This document shows, in pieces, positions 19,858-27,940 of a DNA stretch of 53,260 nt. Each line of letters opens with the position of its first letter. The stretch's first letter is position 1. Location of the stretch: contig CAMAQV010000016.1 of the NCBI GenBank assembly GCA_945860595.1, positions 1-53,260 of the forward strand. The letters run 5' to 3'. The translations under genes were made by a program, and so were the position numbers. This DNA is from Comamonas sp. lk. GTDB lineage: Bacteria > Pseudomonadota > Gammaproteobacteria > Burkholderiales > Burkholderiaceae_C. The notes beneath the pieces were generated by a model. It was not told the DNA's origin, ran no database searches, and worked only from the letters and a program-made list of their open reading frames with translations.

Positions 19858-20712
19858 ATGGAACTGAACTCCGAAATCCCCAACCAGCCGCCGCGCGACG
19901 CATCCACTGTCGTGCTCCTGCGCGATGGTGCGAACGGCATGGAGGTCTTTCTGCTGAAACGCCATCGTGCTTCGCGGGTGCTGGGCGGGGCCTATGTGTT
20001 CCCGGGCGGCAAGCTCGATGCGGCCGACAGTACGCTGAACCCGCGCCATCTCAACCTGACGCGCAAGGCGATGCACGCCAAACTGGGGGAACCCCACACG
20101 GCAAGCGACAAGGCCGGCGCCCTGTTTGTGGCGGCGCTGCGCGAAACCTTTGAAGAGGCCGGGGTGCTGCTGACCGATACGCCTGCCACCTTGCAAGCCG
20201 GCGCACCCCAGGACTTTCTCACCATGCTGGCCGCACAAGGGCTGCGCCTGAACGTGGCGGCCCTGCAGCCCTGGGTGCGCTGGATCACGCCGCGCATGCC
20301 CTCGGTGAGCAGCAAGCGATTTGACGCGCGTTTCTTTATCGCGGCCATGCCAGCCCATCAAATAGCGGTCCATGACAATGTGGAGGCTACGGCCAGCGCC
20401 TGGTTGCGCCCGCGCCAGGCACTGGAGCATTATTGGAGCCATACGATGGAGATGGCGCCGCCCCAAATCATGGGTTTGGCCCAACTGGCACGCCATGACA
20501 GCGTGGCCAGCGTACTGGCAGATCTGGCCACGCGGGCGCCGGTCACAATCCTGCCGGAATCACACGACGCTGACGGACGGCGGGTGATCTGCTACCCCGG
20601 GGACCCGCGGCACAGCGTGTCCACGCGCGCCCTGCCCGGCCCGACGCGCCTGGTCTGGCGCAACCAGCGCTTTGAACCGGAGGGCGGTTTGGAGGCACTA
20701 TGGGCGGATTGA
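19858..20712 (+). CDS. Nudix hydrolase with long insertion (NUDT19-like)
   Basis: A 284-residue Nudix protein. The Nudix box is split: PGGKLDAAD begins it (near residue 49), and the REtfEEAG part (LRETFEEAGVLL) comes about 45 residues later. A long insertion of this kind is seen in the NUDT19/RP2p acyl-CoA diphosphatase-like branch. CoA-ester hydrolysis is inferred from that branch only. It is divergent from gshA. Confidence 0.85.
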   Translation: MELNSEIPNQPPRDASTVVLLRDGANGMEVFLLKRHRASRVLGGAYVFPGGKLDAADSTLNPRHLNLTRKAMHAKLGEPHTASDKAGALFVAALRETFEEAGVLLTDTPATLQAGAPQDFLTMLAAQGLRLNVAALQPWVRWITPRMPSVSSKRFDARFFIAAMPAHQIAVHDNVEATASAWLRPRQALEHYWSHTMEMAPPQIMGLAQLARHDSVASVLADLATRAPVTILPESHDADGRRVICYPGDPRHSVSTRALPGPTRLVWRNQRFEPEGGLEALWAD

Positions 20713-20785
20713 ACGACCAAGACTGTGACAATGGCGTTGCAGTTTTGGATAGTCAGCCTAAATACAGGCCATTAAAGCTGCCAAT

Positions 20786-20841
20786 GGTCCGGGGACCGGA
20801 ATCGGTTTAAGCTGTAAGGGTCTTGGGCGGCTTGTGCCGCC
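20786..20841. promoter_or_regulatory. Candidate operator and 5'-UTR hairpin of the rubrerythrin operon
   Basis: In the 170-bp gap before the rubrerythrin gene there is a 12-bp palindrome GGTCCGGGGACC (20786-20797) and a hairpin GGCGGC-TTGT-GCCGCC (20826-20841) that has no T-run. They could be a regulator site and a leader hairpin. I see no classical OxyR or IscR consensus. Confidence 0.3.
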
Positions 20842-20882
20842 TGAGCATTCGACCATTTTTCAACCCCCTAGGAGATATTCTC

Positions 20883-21305
20883 ATGGCAGCACTCAAAGGC
20901 TCGCGCACGGAACAATGCCTGAAAGACGCCTTCGCAGGCGAATCGCAGGCTAACCGTCGCTATTTGTATTTCGCGAACAAGGCCGACGTAGAAGGCCAAA
21001 ATGATGTGGCAGCCCTGTTCCGCTCCACCGCTGAAGGCGAAACCGGCCACGCCCACGGCCACCTGGAGTTCCTGGAGCAATCCGGCGACCCGGCAACCGG
21101 TCTGCCCATCGGCACCAGCCGCCAAAACCTGGCATCGGCTGTCGCTGGCGAAACCCACGAGTACACCGACATGTACCCCGGCATGGCCAAAACCGCCCGC
21201 GAGGAAGGTTTTGACGAGGTCGCCGACTGGTTCGAAACCCTGGCCAAGGCTGAGCGTTCACACGCCAACCGCTATGCCAAGGCGCTGGCTGAACTGGTGG
21301 ATTGA
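20883..21305 (+). CDS. Rubrerythrin-family diiron protein without rubredoxin domain
   Basis: A 140-residue ferritin-like four-helix diiron protein. The ligand set is complete: E20 and E53xxH56 from the first half, E90/E93 and E124xxH127 from the second. The typical C-terminal rubredoxin CxxC pair is absent, so it needs a separate electron donor. Rubrerythrins reduce hydrogen peroxide. The Fe-S protein encoded next is a plausible redox partner. The ATG at 20883 has a good AGGAGA site. An intrinsic terminator follows at 21358, so this gene is probably expressed in excess of the next two. Confidence 0.93.
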   Translation: MAALKGSRTEQCLKDAFAGESQANRRYLYFANKADVEGQNDVAALFRSTAEGETGHAHGHLEFLEQSGDPATGLPIGTSRQNLASAVAGETHEYTDMYPGMAKTAREEGFDEVADWFETLAKAERSHANRYAKALAELVD

Positions 21306-21357
21306 TTCCCCGGTAAAACCGTATTGCTGCACCCACAAGGTGCAGCGGTAACCCAAG

Positions 21358-21381
21358 CGGCTTGTTTTGCAAGCCGTTTTT
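21358..21381 (+). terminator. Intra-operon Rho-independent terminator
   Basis: Stem CGGCTTG / CAAGCCG with a TTTTG loop and a TTTTT tail, 53 bp after the rubrerythrin stop and 48 bp before the Fe-S gene. It probably attenuates rather than fully ends transcription. Confidence 0.75.
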
Positions 21382-21428
21382 GTTACCGAAACATTTCCAC
21401 CCGTTTTCGCCCTTCCCCAGGAGCACCC

Positions 21429-22778
21429 ATGGCCACCGAAGGCAATCTGCAAGCCCCCACCCGCCACCCGCTGGATTGGCAAAACCCGGACTTCTACAAC
21501 GAAGAAAAATGCCTGCACGAGATGGAGCGGATTTTTGACATCTGCCACGGGTGCCGCCGCTGCGTCAGCCTGTGCGGATCGTTCCCCACCCTGTTCGACC
21601 TGGTGGACGAGAGCACGACCATGGAAGTCGACGGTGTGGACAAGAAGGACTACTGGAAAGTGGTCGACCAGTGCTACATGTGCGACCTGTGTTACATGAC
21701 CAAATGCCCGTACACCCCGCCGCACGAATGGAATCTGGACTTTCCCCACACCATGCTGCGGGCCAAGGCCATTAAATTCAAAAAGGGCGAGGTGGGGCTG
21801 GCCGAGCAGATGCTGGCGTCCACCGATGTGCATGGCTCGCTGGCCGGCATTCCCATCGTGGTCCAAACGGTCAACGCCATCAACAAAAGCAAGCTCGGAC
21901 GCGATGTGCTGGAAACCGTGGCTGGCGTGGACAAAGACGCTTGGCTGCCAGAGTTGGCAACCAAAAAATTCCGATCTAGCGCCAAGAAGTCAAAACCCAA
22001 TCCGGTAGTCAACGGAGAAAAAACGCCAGGCAAGGTGGCGATTTATTCCACCTGCTACATCAACTACAACGAACCCGGCATCGGCCACGACCTGCTGAAA
22101 ATTCTGGATCACAACGCCATTCCCTATGTGCTGGTGAACAAGGAACAGTGCTGCGGCATGCCCAAACTGGAACTCGGTGATCTTGAAGCGGTAGGCGCCG
22201 CCAAAGAAGCCAATATCCCGGTGCTGGCGAAGTACGCCAAAGAGGGCTACGCCATTCTGTCGGCCGTGCCGAGCTGCTCGCTCATGTTCAAGCAGGAAAT
22301 CCCGCTGATGTTCCCCGACTGCGCCGACACGCAGCTGGTCAAAACCCATATGTGGGATCCGTTCGAGTACCTGATGGCGCGCAAGCGCGACGGCTTGCTC
22401 AAGACCGAGTTTTCGCAGCCGCTGGGTAATGTGAGCTACCAGATTCCCTGCCACGGCCGGGTGCAGAACATCGGCAAGAAAACCGAAGAAATGCTCAAGA
22501 TGATTCCGGGCACCGAGATCAACAGCATCGAACGCTGCTCCGGCCACGCCGGCACCTACGGCGTGAAGAAAACCTCGCACGCCTACTCCATGAAAATCGG
22601 CAAGCCCGTCTTCAAGGCCATGGCGACCATGAAAGACGGCAGCAAACCGGATTACATCAGCTCGGACTGCCCGCTGGGCGGCCACCATATTGCGCAAGGC
22701 TTTGAAGTCAACGGCCTGGGCGCGCCCGAACTCAAGCACCCCCTGACCCTGGTGCGCAAGGCCTACGGCCTGAAATAA
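21429..22778 (+). CDS. Heterodisulfide reductase-related Fe-S oxidoreductase (GlpC/CCG-domain)
   Basis: A 449-residue soluble iron-sulfur protein. Two ferredoxin-type motifs are present: C39xxC42xxC45xxxC49 and C82xxC85xxC88, closing with C93-P. The C-terminal part carries paired cysteine-rich CCG domains like GlpC and HdrB. The first is canonical (C241-C242-G243); in the second the CCG is replaced by C370-S371-G372. An open frame extends upstream to 21324, but ATG 21429 has an AGGAGC site and begins the recognisable protein. It sits between rubrerythrin and DUF3501, a recurrent trio in proteobacteria. An electron-delivery role to the rubrerythrin is inferred. Confidence 0.88.
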   Translation: MATEGNLQAPTRHPLDWQNPDFYNEEKCLHEMERIFDICHGCRRCVSLCGSFPTLFDLVDESTTMEVDGVDKKDYWKVVDQCYMCDLCYMTKCPYTPPHEWNLDFPHTMLRAKAIKFKKGEVGLAEQMLASTDVHGSLAGIPIVVQTVNAINKSKLGRDVLETVAGVDKDAWLPELATKKFRSSAKKSKPNPVVNGEKTPGKVAIYSTCYINYNEPGIGHDLLKILDHNAIPYVLVNKEQCCGMPKLELGDLEAVGAAKEANIPVLAKYAKEGYAILSAVPSCSLMFKQEIPLMFPDCADTQLVKTHMWDPFEYLMARKRDGLLKTEFSQPLGNVSYQIPCHGRVQNIGKKTEEMLKMIPGTEINSIERCSGHAGTYGVKKTSHAYSMKIGKPVFKAMATMKDGSKPDYISSDCPLGGHHIAQGFEVNGLGAPELKHPLTLVRKAYGLK

Positions 22779-22807
22779 CGCTCCACCCGATTACCCGAGG
22801 ACTACCC

Positions 22808-23401
22808 ATGCAACTCACCGGACACATCACCCCCGACAGCCTGATGTCGCTGGAGGCCTACACCAAGTGGCGCAAGATTCACAAACCCGAAGTCCTTGCC
22901 CACCGCAAACTGCGCAGCGTGCACCTGGGTGAAAACGTGCATGTGCAGTTTGAGAGCGAAACCACCATCCGCTACCAGATCCAAGAAATGCTGCGGATCG
23001 AAAAAGTGTTTGAAGAAGAAGGCATCCAGCAAGAGATCGATGCCTATGCCCCGCTCATGCCCGATGGCAGCAACTGGAAGGGCACAATGATGCTGGAGTA
23101 CACCGACATCAACGAACGCAAGCGGGAGTTGGCGCGCCTGATCGGCATTGAAGACCGGATGTTTGTGGAAGTGGAGGGGCACCCCCGCGTCTACGCAATC
23201 GCCGACGAAGACCTGGACCGCGAAAACGACGAGAAAACCTCAGCCGTGCACTTTGTCCGCTTTGAATTCAACGGAGCCACCAGCGCTGCCATTCAAGCGG
23301 GTGCCGCCGTGAAAATCGGCTGCGACCACACCAACTACCCGGCGCACATAGAAATCCCCGCCGACACCTTGGCATCGCTGGCGGGGGATTTAAAGCCTTA
23401 A
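22808..23401 (+). CDS. DUF3501 family protein
   Basis: A 197-residue protein of the DUF3501 family, function unknown. It opens with a YTKWRKIHKPEVLAHRKLR stretch. Acidic segments follow (VFEEEG; DEDLDRENDEK), and there is no membrane segment or cysteine cluster apart from a single CDH. It lies 29 bp after the Fe-S gene, with its own CCGAGGA site, and is the last gene of the cassette. In other genomes this family accompanies rubrerythrin and the HdrB-like Fe-S protein, so a shared pathway is likely. Confidence 0.85.
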   Translation: MQLTGHITPDSLMSLEAYTKWRKIHKPEVLAHRKLRSVHLGENVHVQFESETTIRYQIQEMLRIEKVFEEEGIQQEIDAYAPLMPDGSNWKGTMMLEYTDINERKRELARLIGIEDRMFVEVEGHPRVYAIADEDLDRENDEKTSAVHFVRFEFNGATSAAIQAGAAVKIGCDHTNYPAHIEIPADTLASLAGDLKP

Positions 23402-23459
23402 TTCGCTGAAGCGAGGGCTTGGGGGGACCGCAGATGCGGGTGCGGCCGAACGGGGGTGA

Positions 23460-24971
23460 TCAGTCCTCGACAAAAACGTCTTCACGCTTTTTGCTGACCG
23501 ACGGCAGCAAGACGATGACCAAGAGCAGCGCAGCAGCCACCAAAAGACTGGCTGAAAGCGGGCGCGTCACCAGAACCGACCAGTCTCCGCGCGAGAGGAG
23601 CAGCGCACGGCGCAGGTATTCCTCCATCATCGGCCCCAGGATAAAGCCCAGCAGCAAGGGCGCAGGTTCGGTGCCCAGCTTGATGAACAGGTAACCCAAA
23701 AAGCCAAACAGGCCCACCATCCAAATATCAAATGTGGTGTTGTTGGTGGAAAAAACGCCAATCGCGCAAAACAGCACGATAGAAGGAAAGAGCCAGCGGT
23801 AGGGCACGGTCAGCAGCTTGATCCAGATGCCGATCAGCGGCAAATTCAAGACCACCAACATGGCGTTGCCAATCCACATGGACGCGATCAGTCCCCAGAA
23901 CAGTTCTGGGTTGCCGGTCATCACCTGCGGTCCGGGTTGGATGTTGTGGATGGTCATCGCCCCCACCATCAGCGCCATCACCGCATTGGGCGGAATGCCC
24001 AAGGTCAATAGGGGGATGAATGAGGTTTGCGCACCCGCATTGTTGGCCGCCTCGGGCGCGGCCACGCCGCGGATATTGCCTTTGCCAAACGGCACTTCAT
24101 GAGGGGCCAGTTTGGTCTTCTTCTCCAGCGTGTAAGCGGCAAAAGCCGCCATGACCGCGCCGCCGCCAGGCAGGATGCCCAGCAAGGAGCCCAAAGCGGT
24201 TCCCCGCAGAACGGCCGGAATCATGTCTTTGAAGTCCTGCTTGGTCGGCATCAGACCCGACACGGACGCCGTGAAGACCTCGCGCTCGCTTTCGTGCTTG
24301 GACAGGTTGCTGATGATTTCTCCGTAGCCGAAGACGCCCATGGCAATCACAATGAAGCCAATGCCATCGGTCAGCTCAATCACGCCCAAGCTGAAGCGCG
24401 CCATACCCGAATTGACATCCGTTCCCACCATACCCAGCAGCAAGCCCAGCACGATCATGGCAATCGCTTTCAGCAGGGAACCCGACGCCAGCACCACCGC
24501 ACCCACCAGACCCAAAATCATCAGTGAAAAATATTCAGCTGGACCGAACTTGAAGGCCAACTCGGTCAGCGGCGCGGCAAAGGCCGCCAAGATCAGCGTA
24601 CCCACGCACCCTGCAAAAAACGAACCCAGACCCGCCGCCGCCAGCGCCGGCCCGGCGCGTCCGTTACGGGCCATCTGGTAACCGTCAATCACAGTCACCA
24701 CCGACGACGACTCGCCGGGCAAGTTCACCAAAATGGCAGTGGTCGAACCACCGTATTGCGCGCCGTAGTAAATACCGGCCAGCATGATCAGCGCCGCCAC
24801 GGGCGGCAGCGCGTAAGTGGCTGGCAGGAGCATGGCGATGGTCGCCAGGGGCCCGATGCCAGGCAAAACCCCGATCAGCGTACCCAGCAGGCAACCGATG
24901 AAGGCGTACATGAGATTGGAGAGGGTGAAGGCGACGCCGAAACCCATGGCCAGGTTGTTGAGCAAATCCAT
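23460..24971 (-). CDS. tctA: Tripartite tricarboxylate transporter, large permease TctA
   Basis: A 503-residue polytopic membrane protein with about 11-12 hydrophobic helices. The N-terminal signature has GVLPGIGPLATIAMLLP (about 39-55) and GIYYGAQYGGSTTAILVNLP. A second GILPGGGAVMAAF copy in the middle reflects the family's internal duplication. It imports carboxylates together with TctB and a periplasmic TctC. tctB starts just upstream on the same strand; no tctC is present in the window, so the substrate cannot be assigned. A good AGGAA site precedes ATG 24971. Confidence 0.95.
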   Translation of the reverse strand: MDLLNNLAMGFGVAFTLSNLMYAFIGCLLGTLIGVLPGIGPLATIAMLLPATYALPPVAALIMLAGIYYGAQYGGSTTAILVNLPGESSSVVTVIDGYQMARNGRAGPALAAAGLGSFFAGCVGTLILAAFAAPLTELAFKFGPAEYFSLMILGLVGAVVLASGSLLKAIAMIVLGLLLGMVGTDVNSGMARFSLGVIELTDGIGFIVIAMGVFGYGEIISNLSKHESEREVFTASVSGLMPTKQDFKDMIPAVLRGTALGSLLGILPGGGAVMAAFAAYTLEKKTKLAPHEVPFGKGNIRGVAAPEAANNAGAQTSFIPLLTLGIPPNAVMALMVGAMTIHNIQPGPQVMTGNPELFWGLIASMWIGNAMLVVLNLPLIGIWIKLLTVPYRWLFPSIVLFCAIGVFSTNNTTFDIWMVGLFGFLGYLFIKLGTEPAPLLLGFILGPMMEEYLRRALLLSRGDWSVLVTRPLSASLLVAAALLLVIVLLPSVSKKREDVFVED

Positions 24972-24980
24972 GCGTATTCC

Positions 24981-25469
24981 TTAGAGGCCTAGAAACGCAG
25001 GCCACACCGGGAACTGCAAATTGAGCAATTTGATAAACGCGCCGTAGCTGAAGACGCTCAGCACCACGCTCAAAACCAGCGCCTCCTTGGCGTTGAACTC
25101 GTCGCTGGCCATACTGGCCACGAACGTCAGGATGAAAATCCCCAGAATCAGACCCAGCGGCGGTAGCCCAATGCTTGGCAAACCCCCTAGGCAGGCACCA
25201 AACGCGAGGTTGGCGGCAATGATGAAAACCAAGGGACGCCAGGCAAAGCGGCCCACCGGGTCGCCATCCTCCGGTCCGGAGGCAAAAGCGCGCAACGCAA
25301 TCACGATACCCAAACCTGCCAGCAAGACACCGAGCACCAAGGGGAAATAGCCCGGTCCCATACGGGCACCGCTACCCAAGGTATAGGTGCTGGACACGCC
25401 CGCAAAGGCAACCCCAATCACCGTGAACATCAGGCCGGAGAAAAAATCTTTTTGACTCTTGATTCGCAC
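24981..25469 (-). CDS. tctB: Tripartite tricarboxylate transporter, small permease TctB
   Basis: A 162-residue membrane protein with four hydrophobic segments, matching TctB. The start is set at GTG 25469 because a GAGGGAG ribosome site at 25475-25481 lies five bases before it; the first GTG of the frame at 25475 overlaps that site and cannot be used. It ends 9 bp before tctA, so the two form an operon. Confidence 0.88.
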   Translation of the reverse strand: MRIKSQKDFFSGLMFTVIGVAFAGVSSTYTLGSGARMGPGYFPLVLGVLLAGLGIVIALRAFASGPEDGDPVGRFAWRPLVFIIAANLAFGACLGGLPSIGLPPLGLILGIFILTFVASMASDEFNAKEALVLSVVLSVFSYGAFIKLLNLQFPVWPAFLGL

Positions 25470-25560
25470 AAACACTCCCTCAAGTAAACAGGCCCGCGAT
25501 TTTGCACATATTTTTCATTCGCCCGTGTGGGTAAACCCGCGTTTACACGCGTCACGCCTG

Positions 25561-26325
25561 CTATTGACCCACCTGCTGCAGGCCCCGCACCCACTTGGCC
25601 GCCGGCAAACCCCACAAACGCTGGATTGCATCCGCCCGCTCCAGCATCAGGGTACGACCTGGGTGGGCGGGCGTGCGCTGGGCAAGCACCACCGTATTGC
25701 CCTCGCGGGTGGGTTTGAAGGCCCACAGCGCATCGGGCCCGAACGCAGACACCATTTTGGCCACGCTCTGGTCGAAGCTGGAGGAGCGGCCAAACAGGTT
25801 GACCGTCATGCAGCCATCGGGTGTGAGCAGATTGCGGCAATCGGCGTAGAACTCGGGGCTATCGAGCACCGGGGCGGCGGCTTCGTCGTCGTACAGGTCC
25901 ACTTGCAAGGCATCGATAGCACCCAACCACTGCGGCTGGCGGATTTCCTGCGACGCGTCGGCCAGCACCACGCGCATGCGGGCGTTGTCGGTGGGCAGCT
26001 TGAACCAGCCCCGGCAGGCCTGCAGCACCTGCGGGTTGTGCTCGATGGCGGTGGTGTGCATGCCTACCGCCTGGCTGCAGAACTTGGTGAGCGAGCCCGC
26101 ACCCAGGCCGAGCTGCATGGCTTGGCGGCGGGGAATGCCGGCCGGATCCATGAACAACATCCAGGCCATCATGCGCTGTATGTATTCATGCACCAGCCGC
26201 AGCGGGTCGTCCAGGTACATCGAGCCCTGGACCCAGATGCTGCCCAAGTGCAGATGGCGGATGCCGCCCTCTTCCGAGAAATTGACTTCGGGTAACGCGT
26301 TGTCCGGCAGGGTACTTTTTCGCAT
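25561..26325 (-). CDS. Spermidine synthase-like (Rossmann methyltransferase-fold) protein
   Basis: A 254-residue protein of the spermidine/spermine synthase superfamily. The nucleotide-binding glycines are in AMQLGLGAGSLTKF (about 69-82), an acidic ribose contact follows in TAIEHNP, and the acidic VLADAS comes next. The catalytic Asp region reads QVDLYDDEAA instead of the usual DSxDP. It may therefore not be a true polyamine synthase. A TATAAG hexamer six bases before ATG 26325 suggests a leaderless mRNA. The neighbouring genes give no clue. Confidence 0.8.
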   Translation of the reverse strand: MRKSTLPDNALPEVNFSEEGGIRHLHLGSIWVQGSMYLDDPLRLVHEYIQRMMAWMLFMDPAGIPRRQAMQLGLGAGSLTKFCSQAVGMHTTAIEHNPQVLQACRGWFKLPTDNARMRVVLADASQEIRQPQWLGAIDALQVDLYDDEAAAPVLDSPEFYADCRNLLTPDGCMTVNLFGRSSSFDQSVAKMVSAFGPDALWAFKPTREGNTVVLAQRTPAHPGRTLMLERADAIQRLWGLPAAKWVRGLQQVGQ

Positions 26326-26331
26326 GCGCTG

Positions 26332-26337
26332 CTTATA
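26332..26337 (-). promoter_or_regulatory. Predicted -10 element of the spermidine synthase-like gene
   Basis: TATAAG on the minus strand, six bases (CAGCGC) before ATG 26325, with no ribosome site between. Confidence 0.35.
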
Positions 26338-26378
26338 CCAGCGCCAACCGGGTAAAGCGCCTGCGCTCCATCACACCT

Positions 26379-27224
26379 TCACACCGCAAGCAGCCCAGCC
26401 AGGCGCGGTAAGGCTTGGCACGCGTTAGCACTGCTGGCGGCCTCCAAGGCCGGCACGCCGATACCGCGCAGACCGGCCAACTCCGCTGCGATGCGCGGTA
26501 GCTCTAAGGGGCTGTTACGGCCCTGCACTTGCCCGGCCGCGCGCTGCGCACGGGTGGCGTACAGCCAGTGCGGCGCAATGTCGGGCGCGTCAGTCTCCAA
26601 GACCAGCGCATCCAGCGGCAGCGTGCGCGCCAGGCGGCGCAACTGCAAAGCCCGTTCATAGGTCAGCGCGCCGCCAAAGCCCAGCTTCAAGCCCAGGCCA
26701 AAAAACGCCAGGGCCTGCGCCTGGCTGCCGTTGAAAGCGTGGGCAATCCCGCTCCACCGGTGTCCGCCCTGCCCTAGCGCCCGAAGGTACTTCAGCAGCC
26801 GGTCAGCACTGCGCCGCACGTGCAGCACCACGGGCAGGCCATGTGCGCGGGCCAGTCGCAGCTGCTCAGCATAAAAAAATTCCTGCCGTTGGCGCATAGC
26901 CGGTTCGCACAGCGCGGGCACGAAGAAGTCCAGGCCGATTTCTCCCACGGCCACCAGGCGCGGGTCACCGTGGTGCTGGGCCAGCTCAGCGTCCAAGGCG
27001 GCCAAATCGGATTCAAGCGCCTGCGGCACATACAGCGGGTGGATGCCCAGACAGTAGCTGTCTGCCTGCGCATGGGCCAGTTCGCGCACCGCAGCCCAAT
27101 TGGCGCGCTCTACCGCTGGTATCACGCAATGGTCCACGCCCGCCGCATGGGCGGCGCGGCGCAGTGCGCTGCGGTCGGGATCAAACTCCGCAGCATCCAG
27201 ATGGGCGTGGGTGTCAATCCACAT
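26379..27224 (-). CDS. TatD-family metal-dependent deoxyribonuclease
   Basis: A 281-residue TIM-barrel hydrolase. The metal-binding DTHAHLD is at residues 4-10; GEIGLDFF carries the bridging Glu, and the later VLHVRRS and ETDAP motifs complete the site. ATG 27224 is chosen because it opens the MWIDTHAHLD core; an upstream in-frame ATG (27293) would lie inside lolD. It starts 17 bp after lolD, so it is the last gene of the lolC-lolD-tatD unit. TatD proteins act as 3'-5' nucleases; the substrate here is inferred. Confidence 0.92.
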   Translation of the reverse strand: MWIDTHAHLDAAEFDPDRSALRRAAHAAGVDHCVIPAVERANWAAVRELAHAQADSYCLGIHPLYVPQALESDLAALDAELAQHHGDPRLVAVGEIGLDFFVPALCEPAMRQRQEFFYAEQLRLARAHGLPVVLHVRRSADRLLKYLRALGQGGHRWSGIAHAFNGSQAQALAFFGLGLKLGFGGALTYERALQLRRLARTLPLDALVLETDAPDIAPHWLYATRAQRAAGQVQGRNSPLELPRIAAELAGLRGIGVPALEAASSANACQALPRLAGLLAV

Positions 27225-27241
27225 CGGGCGTGCGCGGGGCG

Positions 27242-27940
27242 CTAATCGGCGGGGCGCAAGACACCGCCATCCAAGCGCAAACGGCGGCTGCACTTGGCGG
27301 CCAGCGTGGCGTCATGGGTGACCAGCACAAATGCGGTGCCCTGGTCGCGGGCGAGTTGCAGCATGAGGTCGAACACACCGTCGGCGGTGCTGCGGTCCAG
27401 ATTACCGGTGGGCTCGTCGGCGAGCACACAGTCCGGCCGCGTGACCAGGGCACGGGCAATCGCCACGCGTTGACGCTCCCCCCCCGACAGCTCCGAGGGA
27501 CGGTGCGCCGCGCGCTCACCCAAGCCGACCCGGCGCAGCATCTCCAGAGCCGAAGCCCCAGCCTGCGCCGGCGGGTCACGGCGGATGGTCAAGGGCATAG
27601 CCACGTTGTCCAGCGCGCTGAACTCGGGCAGCAGGTGGTGAAATTGGTAGACAAAACCCAGGTGCGCATTGCGCAAGCGGCCCTGCGCCGCGGCGTCCAG
27701 ATCGGCCAGCGCCTGCCCGCACAGCGTCACGCTGCCGCTGCTGGGCGCATCCAGGCCGCCCAGGAGGTGCAAGAGCGTGCTTTTACCCGAGCCCGAGGCG
27801 CCGACGATGGCCACCGTATCGCCACGCTGCACTTGCAGGTCAATGCCGCGCAGCACGGTGACGTCCAGGCGCCCTTCGGTAAAGCGCTTGGTCAGGCCGG
27901 TGCAAGCCAGCAAGGGCTGACGGTCCATCGCCTCACTCAT
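27242..27940 (-). CDS. lolD: Lipoprotein-releasing ABC ATPase LolD
   Basis: A 232-residue ATPase powering release of outer-membrane lipoproteins from the inner membrane. It has Walker [10 protein letters not shown], the LolD-type signature [15 protein letters not shown] and Walker B CVLADEP. The start at ATG 27940 overlaps the end of lolC by 8 bp and fits LolD length; a longer frame to 27976 lies in the lolC coding sequence. It is coupled to lolC. Confidence 0.95.
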   Translation of the reverse strand: MSEAMDRQPLLACTGLTKRFTEGRLDVTVLRGIDLQVQRGDTVAIVGASGSGKSTLLHLLGGLDAPSSGSVTLCGQALADLDAAAQGRLRNAHLGFVYQFHHLLPEFSALDNVAMPLTIRRDPPAQAGASALEMLRRVGLGERAAHRPSELSGGERQRVAIARALVTRPDCVLADEPTGNLDRSTADGVFDLMLQLARDQGTAFVLVTHDATLAAKCSRRLRLDGGVLRPAD

